Assembly: GCA_947502495.1 (NCBI GenBank)
Contig: CANNAC010000002.1
Span: 310,001-374,000, forward strand
Reading direction: 5' to 3'
DNA: 64,000 nucleotides
Source of the DNA: an uncultured Flavobacteriaceae bacterium
GTDB taxonomy: Bacteria; Bacteroidota; Bacteroidia; Flavobacteriales; Flavobacteriaceae
Positions 17,610 to 27,141 of this stretch are shown here, piece by piece (position 1 is the first letter of the stretch; each line of letters opens with the position of its first letter). Under the pieces are notes generated by a model. It had not been told where the DNA came from, searched no databases, and was given only the letters and a program-made list of their open reading frames with translations. A program made the position numbers and the translations under genes.

Positions 17610-18548
17610 CTATAATTCTATGGTATCTAATTTTTCAAAAACAGTAATAATAGTGGTTACTGCGTTTTGGTAGAAATTAGGATGAATATTCTCGTAATCG
17701 TCTGTAGGCTGGTGGTAATCTTTATGGTCTTCAACTCCAAAATAAATAAAAGGAATTTTCACTTTATGAAACGAAGCATGATCGGAAGCATTCGTCCAAT
17801 CATCTAAGGTGTCACTTCCATCATGACCCATACGGAGTTTTATCTTTTCGGAAGGTTCTATACTTTTAATTGCTGGTTCCAATTGTTTATACTGATAAGG
17901 CCCAACCGCAAATAATTCATTTTTATTATTTCGGCTAATCATATCCATATTGATATTCAGTTTGATATTTTCTAGTGGAACAATAGAATTTTTCACAAAA
18001 TATTTAGAACCAATCAAACCTAGTTCTTCGGCATCTACAGCTGCTAAAATAACAGAATGTTTTGGTGGATTTTTCTGGAAGTATTCCGCGAAAGCGAACA
18101 ACGCCGAAATACCTGAAGCGTCATCATCTGCCCCGTTATAAATTTTACCACCTTTTACACCTTCGTGATCATAATGCGCAGAAAGCACGATGTATTCTTC
18201 TGGCTTCTCCGTTCCTTTTATTAGTCCGAGAACATTAGTCCCTTTATATTCTTTACTTCTACGTGTAAAGGAAAAATGCTGTTCAAAATTCTCAGTAAGT
18301 GGGATCACTTGTAACTCTTGAAATTTATTTACAATATAGGTTTTAGCCTTTTCTGCTCCTGCGGTTCCGGTGCGTCTACCTTCAAAAGCATCGGAAGATA
18401 AAACTTGCACATGATGTAATAAAGAGTCTGCGTGGAACCAATTTTGTTGTAATACTTCGACTGCAACTTTTGGCGTTTCCGTTTGACCTTTACAATTTGT
18501 TAATGAGAAAAACAATAAAAATAAACTGGAGATATATCTATAATTCAT
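17610..18548 (-). CDS. M28 family metallopeptidase (aminopeptidase-like), lipoprotein
   Basis: 312 residues. The signal region ends in SLTNC, so it is probably a lipoprotein. Di-zinc ligands of M28 peptidases are visible: SAHYDHEG (His), NGADDDASG (bridging Asp), DAEELGLIGS (catalytic Glu and Glu ligand), NINMDMISR (Asp) and YFGVEDHKDYHQPTDD (His). It hydrolyses peptides in the envelope. The ATG at 18548 is chosen; the position two codons upstream is TTG. It is the last well-spaced gene before the sdh terminator and lies upstream of the MutS-like gene, spacing 2 bp. Confidence 0.92.
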   Translation of the reverse strand: MNYRYISSLFLLFFSLTNCKGQTETPKVAVEVLQQNWFHADSLLHHVQVLSSDAFEGRRTGTAGAEKAKTYIVNKFQELQVIPLTENFEQHFSFTRRSKEYKGTNVLGLIKGTEKPEEYIVLSAHYDHEGVKGGKIYNGADDDASGISALFAFAEYFQKNPPKHSVILAAVDAEELGLIGSKYFVKNSIVPLENIKLNINMDMISRNNKNELFAVGPYQYKQLEPAIKSIEPSEKIKLRMGHDGSDTLDDWTNASDHASFHKVKIPFIYFGVEDHKDYHQPTDDYENIHPNFYQNAVTTIITVFEKLDTIEL

Positions 18549-18576
18549 ATTCAAAAATTAAAGGTTAAAGCTAAAC

Positions 18577-18608
18577 AAAAAATCTCAAGATTGCTCTTGA
18601 GATTTTAA
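18577..18608 (-). terminator. Terminator of the sdhCAB operon
   Basis: AAAATCTCAAGA (18579-18590) pairs perfectly with TCTTGAGATTTT (18595-18606), with a T-run on the minus strand. A REP-like element lies between it and the sdhB stop. Confidence 0.85.
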
Positions 18609-18630
18609 TTTATAATGAAATCCTGAAACT

Positions 18631-18655
18631 ACACTTCGACAAGCTCAGTGTGACA
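18631..18655. repeat. REP-like element, ACACTGAGCTTGTCGAAGTGT family, copy 1
   Basis: ACACTTCGACAAGCTCAGTG followed by TGACA; the arms (C)ACAC/GTGT(G) fold back. It is in the sdhB 3' untranslated region. An imperfect second copy in inverse orientation lies at 44055-44081. Similar sequence is familiar from intergenic regions of many Bacteroidota genomes. Confidence 0.65.
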
Positions 18656-18672
18656 GTTTGAGATAACAAATA

Positions 18673-19425
18673 TTATCCTTTTAAGGATGCTTTTAAGTAT
18701 TCTGAATTCATACGAGCGATGTTTTCTAAAGAAATTCCTTTAGGACATTCTACTTCGCAAGCTCCAGTGTTGGTACAGTTACCAAAACCTTCTTCATCCA
18801 TTTGTTTAACCATGTTTAAAACACGATCTGTAGCCTCTACTTTACCTTGAGGTAATAATGCAAATTGTGAAACTTTCGCTCCAACAAATAACATTGCAGA
18901 TGAGTTTTTACAAGAAGCAACACAAGCACCACAACCAATACAAGTTGCAGCTTCAAAAGCCGTATCTGCATCGTGTTTATTAATTGGAATTGTATTCGCA
19001 TCAATAGTATTCCCTGAAGTATTTACCGAAATAAATCCTCCAGCATGTTGAATTCTATCAAAAGAACTTCTGTCTACAATTAAATCTTTTACTACAGGAA
19101 AAGCAGTTGCTCTAAATGGCTCGATAGTAATAGTATCGCCATCTTTAAACATACGCATATGTAATTGACACGTGGTTACAGCACGATCTGGACCATGCGC
19201 TTCTCCATTAATATATAAAGAACACATTCCGCAAATACCTTCACGACAATCGTGATCAAAAGCTACAGGCTCTTCATCTTTATTTATTAACTGTTCGTTT
19301 AAAACATCTAACATTTCAAGGAAAGACATATCTGGAGAAATATCGGTGACTTTATAATCCACCATTTTCCCTTTATCACTTGCGTTTTTTTGACGCCAAA
19401 TTTTCAGTGTTAAATTCATATTCAT
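18673..19425 (-). CDS. sdhB: Succinate dehydrogenase/fumarate reductase iron-sulfur subunit
   Basis: 250 residues. The N-terminal 2Fe-2S domain has CREGICGMC and a later Cys in VTTCQLH. The C-terminal half has two ferredoxin-type Cys clusters, [11 protein letters not shown] and [15 protein letters not shown], for the 4Fe-4S and 3Fe-4S centres. It carries electrons from the flavin subunit to the cytochrome b subunit at the inner membrane. Third gene of the sdhCAB operon, 8 bp after sdhA. Two adjacent ATGs (M1 and M3) are possible starts. Confidence 0.97.
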   Translation of the reverse strand: MNMNLTLKIWRQKNASDKGKMVDYKVTDISPDMSFLEMLDVLNEQLINKDEEPVAFDHDCREGICGMCSLYINGEAHGPDRAVTTCQLHMRMFKDGDTITIEPFRATAFPVVKDLIVDRSSFDRIQHAGGFISVNTSGNTIDANTIPINKHDADTAFEAATCIGCGACVASCKNSSAMLFVGAKVSQFALLPQGKVEATDRVLNMVKQMDEEGFGNCTNTGACEVECPKGISLENIARMNSEYLKASLKG

Positions 19426-19433
19426 AGCTTTCC

Positions 19434-21446
19434 TTATTTGTATGATCTTTGTTTTAATTCTATATCCTTGAACTCTAAGTTCTCTTTATGTAAAACAGCA
19501 TCGCTAGGTTCTCCTTTGTATTCCCAAGCAGAAACATATGCGAAGTTTTCATCGTCACGTTTTGCTTCTCCTTTTTGTTCCCCATCTAATTCTACTGCAT
19601 CTTCTCTAAAGTGTCCACCACAAGATTCTTCTCTGTTTAAAGCATCTTTAGCGAATAATTCTCCTAATTCTAAGAAATCTGCAACACGACCAGCTTTTGC
19701 TAATTCTTCGTTGTATTCTTCATTAGTTCCAGGAACTTTTACTTCTTTCCAGAATTGCGCTCTAAGTTCTTTAATTTCTGAAATAGCTTCGGTTAAACCC
19801 TTCACATTTCTTGACATTCCAACTTTGTTCCACATGATTTTCCCTAATTTCTTATGGAAATAATCTACAGAGTGTTGTCCTTTATTAGTAACAAAGAAAT
19901 CTAATGTTTTTCTAACTTCTTTTTCCGCATCTTCAAATTCTTTAGAATCTGTTGGAATTGCTCCCGTACGAATATCATTAGATAAATAGTCCCCAATAGT
20001 ATAAGGTAATACAAAATAACCATCTGCTAAACCTTGCATTAAAGCGGAAGCTCCAAGTCTGTTTGCACCATGATCCGAGAAATTAGCCTCTCCAATACAG
20101 TATAAACCAGGAACGGTTGTCATTAAGTTATAATCTACCCAAACACCACCCATTGTGTAGTGTACTGCTGGATAAATCATCATTGGTGTGTTGTATGGAT
20201 CTTGATCTACGATCTTCTCATACATTTGGAATAAGTTTCCGTATTTATTTTTGATTACTTCTTGTCCTAATTTTTTAACAAGAGCAGCATCATTTTCATT
20301 TAATCCTTTAACGTGTGCAGTTTCTTTTCCGTAACGTTCAATTGCCGAAGCAAAATCTAAGAATACAGCTTCTCCTGTTGCATTTACACCAAAACCAGCA
20401 TCACAACGCTCTTTTGCTGCACGAGATGCAACATCACGAGGTACTAAGTTTCCGAATGCAGGATAACGACGTTCTAGGTAGTAATCTCTATCTTCTTCTG
20501 CTAATTCTCTAGGTTTTAATGTACCCGCTTTTATAGCCTCTACATCTTTCATGTGCTTTGGTACCCAAATACGTCCGTCATTACGTAAAGACTCAGACAT
20601 TAACGTTAGTTTAGACTGATGATCTCCCGAAACAGGAATACATGTTGGGTGAATTTGCGTGTAACAAGGATTTGCAAAGTAAGCACCACGTTTGTGTGCT
20701 TTCCAAGCTGCTGTTACATTCGATCCCATCGCGTTAGTCGATAAGAAGAATACGTTACCATAACCACCAGTTCCTAAAACAACAGCATGCGCTGAATGTC
20801 TTTCGATTTCTCCAGTAATTAAGTTACGTGTTATAATTCCACGAGCTTTTCCATCTACTTTTACAACGTCAAGCATTTCATGACGGTTGTACATTTTGAT
20901 TTTACCACGACCGATTTGACGGTTCATAGCAGAATATGCTCCTAATAATAATTGTTGTCCTGTTTGTCCAGCTGCGTAAAAAGTACGAGATACTAATACT
21001 CCACCAAACGAACGGTTATCTAATAATCCACCATATTCTCTTGCAAAAGGAACTCCTTGCGCAACACATTGGTCAATAATATTTGCAGACACCTCAGCCA
21101 AACGGTATACGTTAGCTTCACGAGAACGATAATCACCACCTTTTACAGTATCATAAAATAATCTGTAGGTAGAATCCCCATCACCTTGGTAGTTTTTCGC
21201 TGCGTTAATTCCTCCTTGCGCTGCAATAGAATGCGCACGTCTTGGAGAATCTTGAAAGCAAAATGCTTTTACGTTATATCCTAGCTCTGCTAAAGTAGCA
21301 GCAGCAGATCCACCAGCTAGTCCAGTACCAACAATAATAACATCAATGTTACGCTTGTTTGCAGGGTTTACTAAGTCGATATGATTTTTATAGTCTGTCC
21401 ATTTATCTTTAATTGGACCTTTTGGTATTTTTGAATCTAAAGCCAT
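19434..21446 (-). CDS. sdhA: Succinate dehydrogenase/fumarate reductase flavoprotein subunit
   Basis: 670 residues. The FAD-binding [18 protein letters not shown] (about 42-59) and the covalent-FAD His region [19 protein letters not shown] are clear. So are the substrate region [12 protein letters not shown] and the active-site Arg segment of the [14 protein letters not shown] region. It oxidises succinate to fumarate in the TCA cycle (or the reverse). Its length fits the Bacteroidota/Bacillus-type enzyme with a cytochrome b558 anchor. Middle gene of sdhCAB, 12 bp after sdhC. Confidence 0.97.
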   Translation of the reverse strand: MALDSKIPKGPIKDKWTDYKNHIDLVNPANKRNIDVIIVGTGLAGGSAAATLAELGYNVKAFCFQDSPRRAHSIAAQGGINAAKNYQGDGDSTYRLFYDTVKGGDYRSREANVYRLAEVSANIIDQCVAQGVPFAREYGGLLDNRSFGGVLVSRTFYAAGQTGQQLLLGAYSAMNRQIGRGKIKMYNRHEMLDVVKVDGKARGIITRNLITGEIERHSAHAVVLGTGGYGNVFFLSTNAMGSNVTAAWKAHKRGAYFANPCYTQIHPTCIPVSGDHQSKLTLMSESLRNDGRIWVPKHMKDVEAIKAGTLKPRELAEEDRDYYLERRYPAFGNLVPRDVASRAAKERCDAGFGVNATGEAVFLDFASAIERYGKETAHVKGLNENDAALVKKLGQEVIKNKYGNLFQMYEKIVDQDPYNTPMMIYPAVHYTMGGVWVDYNLMTTVPGLYCIGEANFSDHGANRLGASALMQGLADGYFVLPYTIGDYLSNDIRTGAIPTDSKEFEDAEKEVRKTLDFFVTNKGQHSVDYFHKKLGKIMWNKVGMSRNVKGLTEAISEIKELRAQFWKEVKVPGTNEEYNEELAKAGRVADFLELGELFAKDALNREESCGGHFREDAVELDGEQKGEAKRDDENFAYVSAWEYKGEPSDAVLHKENLEFKDIELKQRSYK

Positions 21447-21458
21447 ATTAGATATTTT

Positions 21459-22133
21459 TTAGTGATTAAAATGATGAAATAATGCAATGAAAACGAATCC
21501 TAATGGAATGATAATCGCATATGCTTTTCCGAATCCTTTTAATCCTTTTGTGTATTTATTGTTTGCTCCAACCGATTGGAATGCAGAATTGAATCCGTGT
21601 AATAAGTGTAATGCTAAGAATATAAAAGCAATACAGTATAATGCCACTCTCCAGATATCTACAAACTTGTGTTGTAGTTCTTCAAAATATCTAAACTCGC
21701 CATTGGCAAGTAATCCAGACATATCGCCTTGAATGTATTTTGTGTTAATTTCTGGTAACCAAAAATCGTAAAAGTGCAAGCAGATAAAAGCTAAAATTGC
21801 TAATCCGCTGTAAATCATATTACGACTCATCCAGCTAGAATTAGCAGCACCATTATTTTTAGCATAGCTAATTGTACGTGCTTTTCTGTTTTTAATTTCT
21901 AGTACAAATCCCATTACAAAATGGAAAATAACACCAAAAATTAATACCGGTTGCAATAGATATTGAATTGCCCAAAAAGTTCCCATGAAATGAGAAACAT
22001 CGTTAAATGCATCTGGACTGAATACCGATAACAGGTTGATTGCAAAATGTTGTAATAAGAAAATCATTAGGAAGAGTGCCGAAAGTGCCATGGCAAACTT
22101 TCTTCCAATCGAAGAATTTAAAATTCCGCTCAT
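21459..22133 (-). CDS. sdhC: Succinate dehydrogenase cytochrome b558 membrane subunit
   Basis: 224 residues with five predicted membrane helices and His residues within them (FLLQHFAINL, FGVIFHFVMGF, ICLHFYDFWLP, LALHLLHGFNS) suited to bind two haems b. This is the single-anchor type that passes electrons to menaquinone, with no separate sdhD, as usual in Bacteroidota. First gene of the operon; a promoter-like TATATTTG lies upstream on the minus strand. Confidence 0.95.
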   Translation of the reverse strand: MSGILNSSIGRKFAMALSALFLMIFLLQHFAINLLSVFSPDAFNDVSHFMGTFWAIQYLLQPVLIFGVIFHFVMGFVLEIKNRKARTISYAKNNGAANSSWMSRNMIYSGLAILAFICLHFYDFWLPEINTKYIQGDMSGLLANGEFRYFEELQHKFVDIWRVALYCIAFIFLALHLLHGFNSAFQSVGANNKYTKGLKGFGKAYAIIIPLGFVFIALFHHFNH

Positions 22134-22161
22134 TATTTTGTGTAGTTAGATTATAATTACA

Positions 22162-22192
22162 CAAATATAACAAGCAACGCTAACGCAAGCAA
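22162..22192 (-). promoter_or_regulatory. Candidate sdhCAB promoter
   Basis: On the minus strand, TTG (22190-22192) and TATATTTG (22162-22169) are separated by 20 bp, fitting the Bacteroidota -33/-7 layout. The -7 word lies about 28 bp before the sdhC ATG. Confidence 0.5.
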
Positions 22193-22345
22193 GTGAAAAG
22201 GAGTATTAAAAATTTATTTAGAATGGATTTAATTAATTGACCTTTAAAATCAAGCCACAAAGTCCTACTAACTATTTGTTCTCTACACAAGAACTACTTC
22301 TTTTTTATCGCAAACCGCAATCCAATCCGCAAAATTCTGATTAGG

Positions 22346-25186
22346 CTATTTAATTTCAAATTTCACTTTCTCAGCGTCTATCTGAATAAAATACGTTCCT
22401 TTTGGCAAATAATATTTTCCGTTTTTAGCAGCCTCCATATCAATACTTGTATTTTCTTTAAGAAGTGTTTTTCTTCCGTTTTCGGTTAAAGACAAATCAT
22501 AATCTACGTAGTTAAACCCTTTATCTGCTTTGACAGAAATCGTATGTAAAACGGATTGTTTTTCTGAAAGGATTTTAACTTCTTTTTTCCCTGAAATATT
22601 CCCATAAAACTTAATAATTTCTAGAGGTGTATTTGCATCAAACCATTTGCTCCAAGAACTTCCCCAACGTGCCGAAAAGCTGACATCTTCAAAAGGAAAA
22701 AGCGTTGTGTTTTTACTTAAAAGATTCGCATTCATTTTTTGTAACGGCGCAATATTCGTTTTATAAAAACTTCTTCCGTGTGTTGCCAAAAGTAAATCTT
22801 TAGCTTCTGGTTGTATCACCAAATCATGCACTGCAACTGCAGGTAAATTTTTATGAAATGCTTCCCATTTCGTTCCTTTATTAAAAGTAACGTAGGCACC
22901 ATTATCAGTTCCTAAATAGAGAATATTTTCATTTTCAGGATCTTCTTTGATAACATTTACTGGCGACATTGGAATGTTAGAACGAATGCTTTTCCACGTA
23001 TTTCCATAGTCTTCGGAAACATACACGTAGCTATTAAAATCGTCCCAACGATAGCCATTTAAAGTGACATAAACACGTTCTTCTTTATGTTGCGAAGCGA
23101 TAACCCGAGTCACCCAAAGATCTTTTGGTAAATTAGCTGAAATATTCTCCCAGCTTCCGCCTGCGTCTTTAGTTACATATACCAACCCATCATCACTTCC
23201 GGTGTAAATCAGTCCGAACGCAAAAGGAGATTCGCTAATACTTGTTAAGGTTCCGTAGGCAACATTTCCTTTTTTTCCACCATTGGTTAAATCTTGGCTA
23301 ATTGCTTTCCAATCGTCGCCTTGATTCATAGAACGCATTAATTTATTTCCACCTAAATACAGAATATCTTGATTATGTGGCGATAGTAAAATTGGTGTTT
23401 GCCAATTAAATCGATACGGATTTTCACCCAATTCATGTTTTGGCTGTATATATTTCTGTTCTTTGGTTTCGCGATTAATTCTATAATAATTACCAAACTG
23501 ATAACCGGTATACAACAGATTCGCATTTCTAGAATCTATTTGAATTTGCATACCATCACCTCCCATTAAACTCTCCCAAGGATTATGACCACTTTGCTGC
23601 CAACTCTTATCTTGTCGTGCATTATTTGCACCAACCCAAACGCCATTATCTTGCAAACCGCCATATACATTGTATGGTTTTTCATTATCCACATTTATGG
23701 TATAAAATTGCCCAACAGCATTTACGTTTAGCTTCTCCCAACTCTCCCCATCATCATAACTTAAGTTTAATCCGCCATCATTACCATTTATTAAATGCCC
23801 TGCTTTTTCAGGGTTTACCCAAAGCGCTTGATGATCTGCATGTACGTTTTCTTTACTGATAGAAACAAAAGTTTTTCCGCCATCTTTCGATTTTAAAATA
23901 GGAACTCCCATAACATAAATACCATTTTCATCTTGCGGATCCACGCGAATTTCTCCAAAATAATACCCATAACTATAATACAAATCGTCTAAATAGTCTT
24001 CATGTGTTTTGCTCCACGTTTTTCCACCATCGATACTTTTATATACCTCAGCGCCAATTACAGGAGTATCAAAAAGCATTGCATTTGCATCTTCTAAATA
24101 ATGCGCTATATCTGCTGGTTTTACATTACCGCTACGTACCATTTGCTTTACATTTTCTGCACGATACTTTTCTTGAAAACCATTCATTTTCAAAAACCCA
24201 TTTAGTTTTTTGTCTTCTAGATTCAAGAAGTCTTCTGAGCTCATGGTTTTAAAATCTTCTTTTGTTAAACCTCGTTTATCTGTTTTTTCAGCAGTTTCTT
24301 TTCTTCGGAATTGATTATCATGCAATGCATAAATAGTATTATCATCGTAAATCGCCAATCCAATTCTACCAACACCATTTCCTGTTGGAAATCCACTAGC
24401 TTCTGTGGAAGTTTTCACCCAAGTTTCTCCTGCATCTGTACTTTTATATATCGCGGAGTTCTTTCCGTTTCCGTTAAAATGCCAAGCTTTTCTATCGCGT
24501 TCCCAAGCAGCAGCAAACATGATATTGTAATTATTTGGTGCATGTTGTAGATCTATGATTCCGCTTACTTCATTTACAAAAAGAGTTTGCTTCCATGTTT
24601 TTCCGCCGTCTATCGTTTTATACACACCACGTTCTGCATTTGGCGAATATAAATGTCCAATAACACCGACTGTTACTTCCTCTGGATTATTCGGATTAAT
24701 TAAAATACGACCAATATGATGCGAATCGTGCAATCCAACATTAGTCCATGTTTTTCCGTTATCGTTCGATTTTAGAATACCAATTCCGGCATACGAAGAA
24801 CGTGAAGAATTATTTTCACCAGTACCAACCCAAAGGGTTTTGTTTTTCCAATCGACAGCAATATCGCCAATATTTTGTGTTTGTGCAGTATCTAAAACAG
24901 GCGTAAAAGTAGACCCATTATTTAAGGTATGCCATAATCCGCCAGAAGCATACGCCACATAAAACTCCATGGTATTTTCTGGATTCACTTCTATATCGAC
25001 AACGCGACCACTCATTATGGATGGTCCAATATTTTCAAAAGGAATATTTTTAACTAGCGAGTTTTCGATTAATGCCTGTTTCTCTTTTAAAGCACTTTGA
25101 ACCAAGCTGGAAGCTGTTGCTGATTGTTGCGCTTCCGCAGAAAGCATAAAACATATTAAAAACGTAAAAAAGACTCTAATTTTCAT
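22346..25186 (-). CDS. Exported VPS10/BNR-repeat (Asp-box) protein
   Basis: 946 residues with a signal peptide (to AEAQ). At least eight Asp-box motifs of the S-x-D-x-G-x-T-W type are spaced through the protein: SNDNGKTW, TIDGGKTW, STDAGETW, SIDGGKTW, SYDDGESW, TKDAGGSW, SEDYGNTW. This indicates a ten-bladed-type propeller as in sortilin/VPS10 or BNR proteins. Annotated relatives are called glycosyl hydrolase or YCF48-like, but no catalytic residues are evident, so a ligand-binding or surface role is equally possible. It is a single gene, divergent from aminopeptidase P. Confidence 0.9.
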   Translation of the reverse strand: MKIRVFFTFLICFMLSAEAQQSATASSLVQSALKEKQALIENSLVKNIPFENIGPSIMSGRVVDIEVNPENTMEFYVAYASGGLWHTLNNGSTFTPVLDTAQTQNIGDIAVDWKNKTLWVGTGENNSSRSSYAGIGILKSNDNGKTWTNVGLHDSHHIGRILINPNNPEEVTVGVIGHLYSPNAERGVYKTIDGGKTWKQTLFVNEVSGIIDLQHAPNNYNIMFAAAWERDRKAWHFNGNGKNSAIYKSTDAGETWVKTSTEASGFPTGNGVGRIGLAIYDDNTIYALHDNQFRRKETAEKTDKRGLTKEDFKTMSSEDFLNLEDKKLNGFLKMNGFQEKYRAENVKQMVRSGNVKPADIAHYLEDANAMLFDTPVIGAEVYKSIDGGKTWSKTHEDYLDDLYYSYGYYFGEIRVDPQDENGIYVMGVPILKSKDGGKTFVSISKENVHADHQALWVNPEKAGHLINGNDGGLNLSYDDGESWEKLNVNAVGQFYTINVDNEKPYNVYGGLQDNGVWVGANNARQDKSWQQSGHNPWESLMGGDGMQIQIDSRNANLLYTGYQFGNYYRINRETKEQKYIQPKHELGENPYRFNWQTPILLSPHNQDILYLGGNKLMRSMNQGDDWKAISQDLTNGGKKGNVAYGTLTSISESPFAFGLIYTGSDDGLVYVTKDAGGSWENISANLPKDLWVTRVIASQHKEERVYVTLNGYRWDDFNSYVYVSEDYGNTWKSIRSNIPMSPVNVIKEDPENENILYLGTDNGAYVTFNKGTKWEAFHKNLPAVAVHDLVIQPEAKDLLLATHGRSFYKTNIAPLQKMNANLLSKNTTLFPFEDVSFSARWGSSWSKWFDANTPLEIIKFYGNISGKKEVKILSEKQSVLHTISVKADKGFNYVDYDLSLTENGRKTLLKENTSIDMEAAKNGKYYLPKGTYFIQIDAEKVKFEIK

Positions 25187-25296
25187 AATAGCGATTTAAA
25201 GTTTGAAGATACTTATAAATGTAAAAGGTACAAAGCAATTAGAAAAAAGGAACCATATTTTAAGACGCTTTTATAACAATTGTATTTTAAACTTCT

Positions 25297-25304
25297 TATT
25301 TTTG
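25297..25304 (+). promoter_or_regulatory. Candidate -7 promoter element (TATTTTTG) of aminopeptidase P
   Basis: A match to TAnnTTTG, 63 bp before the start codon, with a TTG 14 bp upstream (spacing shorter than ideal). Confidence 0.4.
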
Positions 25305-25367
25305 ATACACTTAACGGAATTCAAAAATAAAACTCCTTTTCTAAAGGGTGTTTAAAACAATTTTTCA

Positions 25368-26660
25368 ATGAAATACAAATTAATAGACAGTCAACTTTTT
25401 ATAAAAAACCGTAAAAATTTTGCTTCTCAAATGAAGCCAAAAAGTCTTGCTGTTTTCAATTCTAACGATATTTATCCGGTGAGTGCAGATAGCACTTTAC
25501 CATTCGCACAACACAGAGACATTTTTTTCTTAAGCGGTGTAGACCAAGAAGAAAGTATATTGGTTCTTTTTCCAGATTGCCCAAACCCAAAGCATAGAGA
25601 AATTCTTTTTTTAAAAGAAACCAACGAACATATTGCCGTTTGGGAAGGTGAAAAACTTACCAAAGAAGCAGCATTTAAAACAAGCGGCATAAAAACCGTG
25701 TATTGGTTACAAGACTTAGAAAAAGTATTGTTTGAGTTAATGACACAAGCAGAAACGGTCTATATAAACACCAATGAGCATTATAGAGCAAATGTAGAAA
25801 CCGAAACTCGTGAAGACCGTTTTACCAAATGGTTAAAAGAAAAATATCCTGCGCATGCTGTTGCTAAAAGCAATCCTATTTTACAACGTTTACGCTCTGT
25901 AAAAGACCAGATCGAATTAGATCTCATTCAGCAAGCTTGTAATATCACTGAAAAAGGTTTCCGTAGAATATTAAACTTTGTAAAACCTGGGGTTATGGAG
26001 TATAATCTGGAAGCAGAGTTTATGCATGAGTTTTTAAACAATCGCTCTAAAGGTTTTGCGTACACACCAATTGTTGCTTCTGGTAATAACGCGAATGTTC
26101 TACATTATATTGAAAACAACCAAGAGTGTAAAGCTGGCGATTTAATCTTATTGGATGTTGGTGCAGAATATGCAAATTACTCGAGTGATATGACGAGAAC
26201 GATCCCTGTTTCGGGAAAGTTCACCAAACGTCAACGCGAAGTTTATGATGCCGTAAATAGAGTGAAAAACGATGCTACAAAATTATTAGTTCCCGGAGCA
26301 CTTTGGGGAGAATACCATAAAGAAGTTGGTGACATAATGACGAGCGAACTTTTAGGTTTAGGTTTAATTGACAAAGCAGATGTACAAAACGAAAATCCGG
26401 ATTGGCCAGCATATAAAAAATACTTTATGCATGGAACAAGTCACCATATGGGATTAGACACGCATGATTATGGCTTACTTCACGAACCAATGCAAGCAAA
26501 TATGGTATTTACCGTAGAACCTGGAATTTACATTCCGGATGAAGGATTTGGTATTCGTTTGGAAGATGATGTTGTGATACAAAAAACTGGAGAACCATTC
26601 AATTTAATGCGCAACATACCAATTGAAGCAGAAGAAATTGAAGAAATTATGAATAAATAA
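25368..26660 (+). CDS. pepP: Xaa-Pro aminopeptidase (aminopeptidase P)
   Basis: 430 residues: an N-terminal creatinase-like domain (1-170) and a C-terminal pita-bread metallopeptidase domain (M24B). Metal ligands are visible: LLDVGAEYANYSSDMTRT (two Asp), MHGTSHHMGLDTHD (His), TVEPGIYIPDEG (Glu) and GIRLEDDV (Glu). It removes N-terminal residues followed by proline in the cytoplasm. A strong terminator follows, then the first hairpin-repeat cluster. Confidence 0.96.
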   Translation: MKYKLIDSQLFIKNRKNFASQMKPKSLAVFNSNDIYPVSADSTLPFAQHRDIFFLSGVDQEESILVLFPDCPNPKHREILFLKETNEHIAVWEGEKLTKEAAFKTSGIKTVYWLQDLEKVLFELMTQAETVYINTNEHYRANVETETREDRFTKWLKEKYPAHAVAKSNPILQRLRSVKDQIELDLIQQACNITEKGFRRILNFVKPGVMEYNLEAEFMHEFLNNRSKGFAYTPIVASGNNANVLHYIENNQECKAGDLILLDVGAEYANYSSDMTRTIPVSGKFTKRQREVYDAVNRVKNDATKLLVPGALWGEYHKEVGDIMTSELLGLGLIDKADVQNENPDWPAYKKYFMHGTSHHMGLDTHDYGLLHEPMQANMVFTVEPGIYIPDEGFGIRLEDDVVIQKTGEPFNLMRNIPIEAEEIEEIMNK

Positions 26661-26679
26661 AAAACATACATACGTTAAA

Positions 26680-26707
26680 AAAAAACCTCTTTTTAGAGGT
26701 TTTTTTA
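26680..26707 (+). terminator. Terminator of pepP
   Basis: AAAAAACCTCT and AGAGGTTTTTT form an 11-bp stem with a TTTT loop, 20 bp after the stop. Confidence 0.85.
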
Positions 26708-26747
26708 TGCTTTTTTTTAACTAAATCCCTATAATGATTTAAGTTCT

Positions 26748-26776
26748 AAATGTTGGTGAAAAACACCTCCATTGGT
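26748..26776. repeat. REP hairpin, tail type (solitary)
   Basis: TGTTGGTG, A5, CACCTCCA then TTGG: a degenerate member of the GTTGGTG/CACCAAC hairpin family in tail orientation, just after the pepP terminator. Confidence 0.7.
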
Positions 26777-26808
26777 AAAAACATACGTAGTAGTAGCCTA
26801 TTTATTTT

Positions 26809-26904
26809 GCCTTTGTTGGTGTTTTTCACCAACAAAACCTACAGAAGATTAAGGTTGTATACTGATTTGTGTTTTAAATAACGGTGAAAAACACCACCAT
26901 TGAC
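26809..26904. repeat. REPIN-like unit 1 (96 bp, head + tail)
   Basis: The head hairpin (26809-26836) reads GCCTTTGTTGGTG, T4, then the complementary CACCAACAAA arm. About 42 bp later (including ACAGAAGATTAA) comes a decayed tail hairpin (26879-26904: ACGGTG, A5, CACCACCATTG). It sits between the convergent pepP and lysC genes. Confidence 0.75.
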
Positions 26905-26935
26905 GGAAAGAACCAACCAACAACTTATGTTCTAT

Positions 26936-26962
26936 ATGTTGGTGAAAAACACCAACATTGGC
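26936..26962. repeat. REP hairpin, tail type (solitary)
   Basis: ATGTTGGTG (26936-26944), A5, CACCAACAT (26950-26958) then TGGC: a perfect 9-bp stem. Confidence 0.8.
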
Positions 26963-27010
26963 GGGTAAAAAACAAGTAATTCTAACTAAAATCTTCTATT
27001 TTGTGTTTTT

Positions 27011-27037
27011 GCCTTTGTTGGTATTTTCCATCAACAA
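27011..27037. repeat. REP hairpin, head type (degenerate)
   Basis: GCCTTTGTTGGT, ATTTTCC, ATCAACAAAA: a head hairpin with an eroded stem, 105 bp before the lysC stop. The rest of the stretch 27038-27141 shows nothing recognisable. Confidence 0.65.
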
Positions 27038-27141
27038 AACCTTCTGTAGATAATTATATGTGACAACTACACTTTTCACATTCCTTTATCTAGTAAAAGA
27101 TCTGTAGTACGACATATTTTATTTCTATTCCAAGTTCTAAC

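Noticed and set aside
19438-19863. 141-codon plus-strand frame
   Set aside because: Antisense shadow of sdhA.
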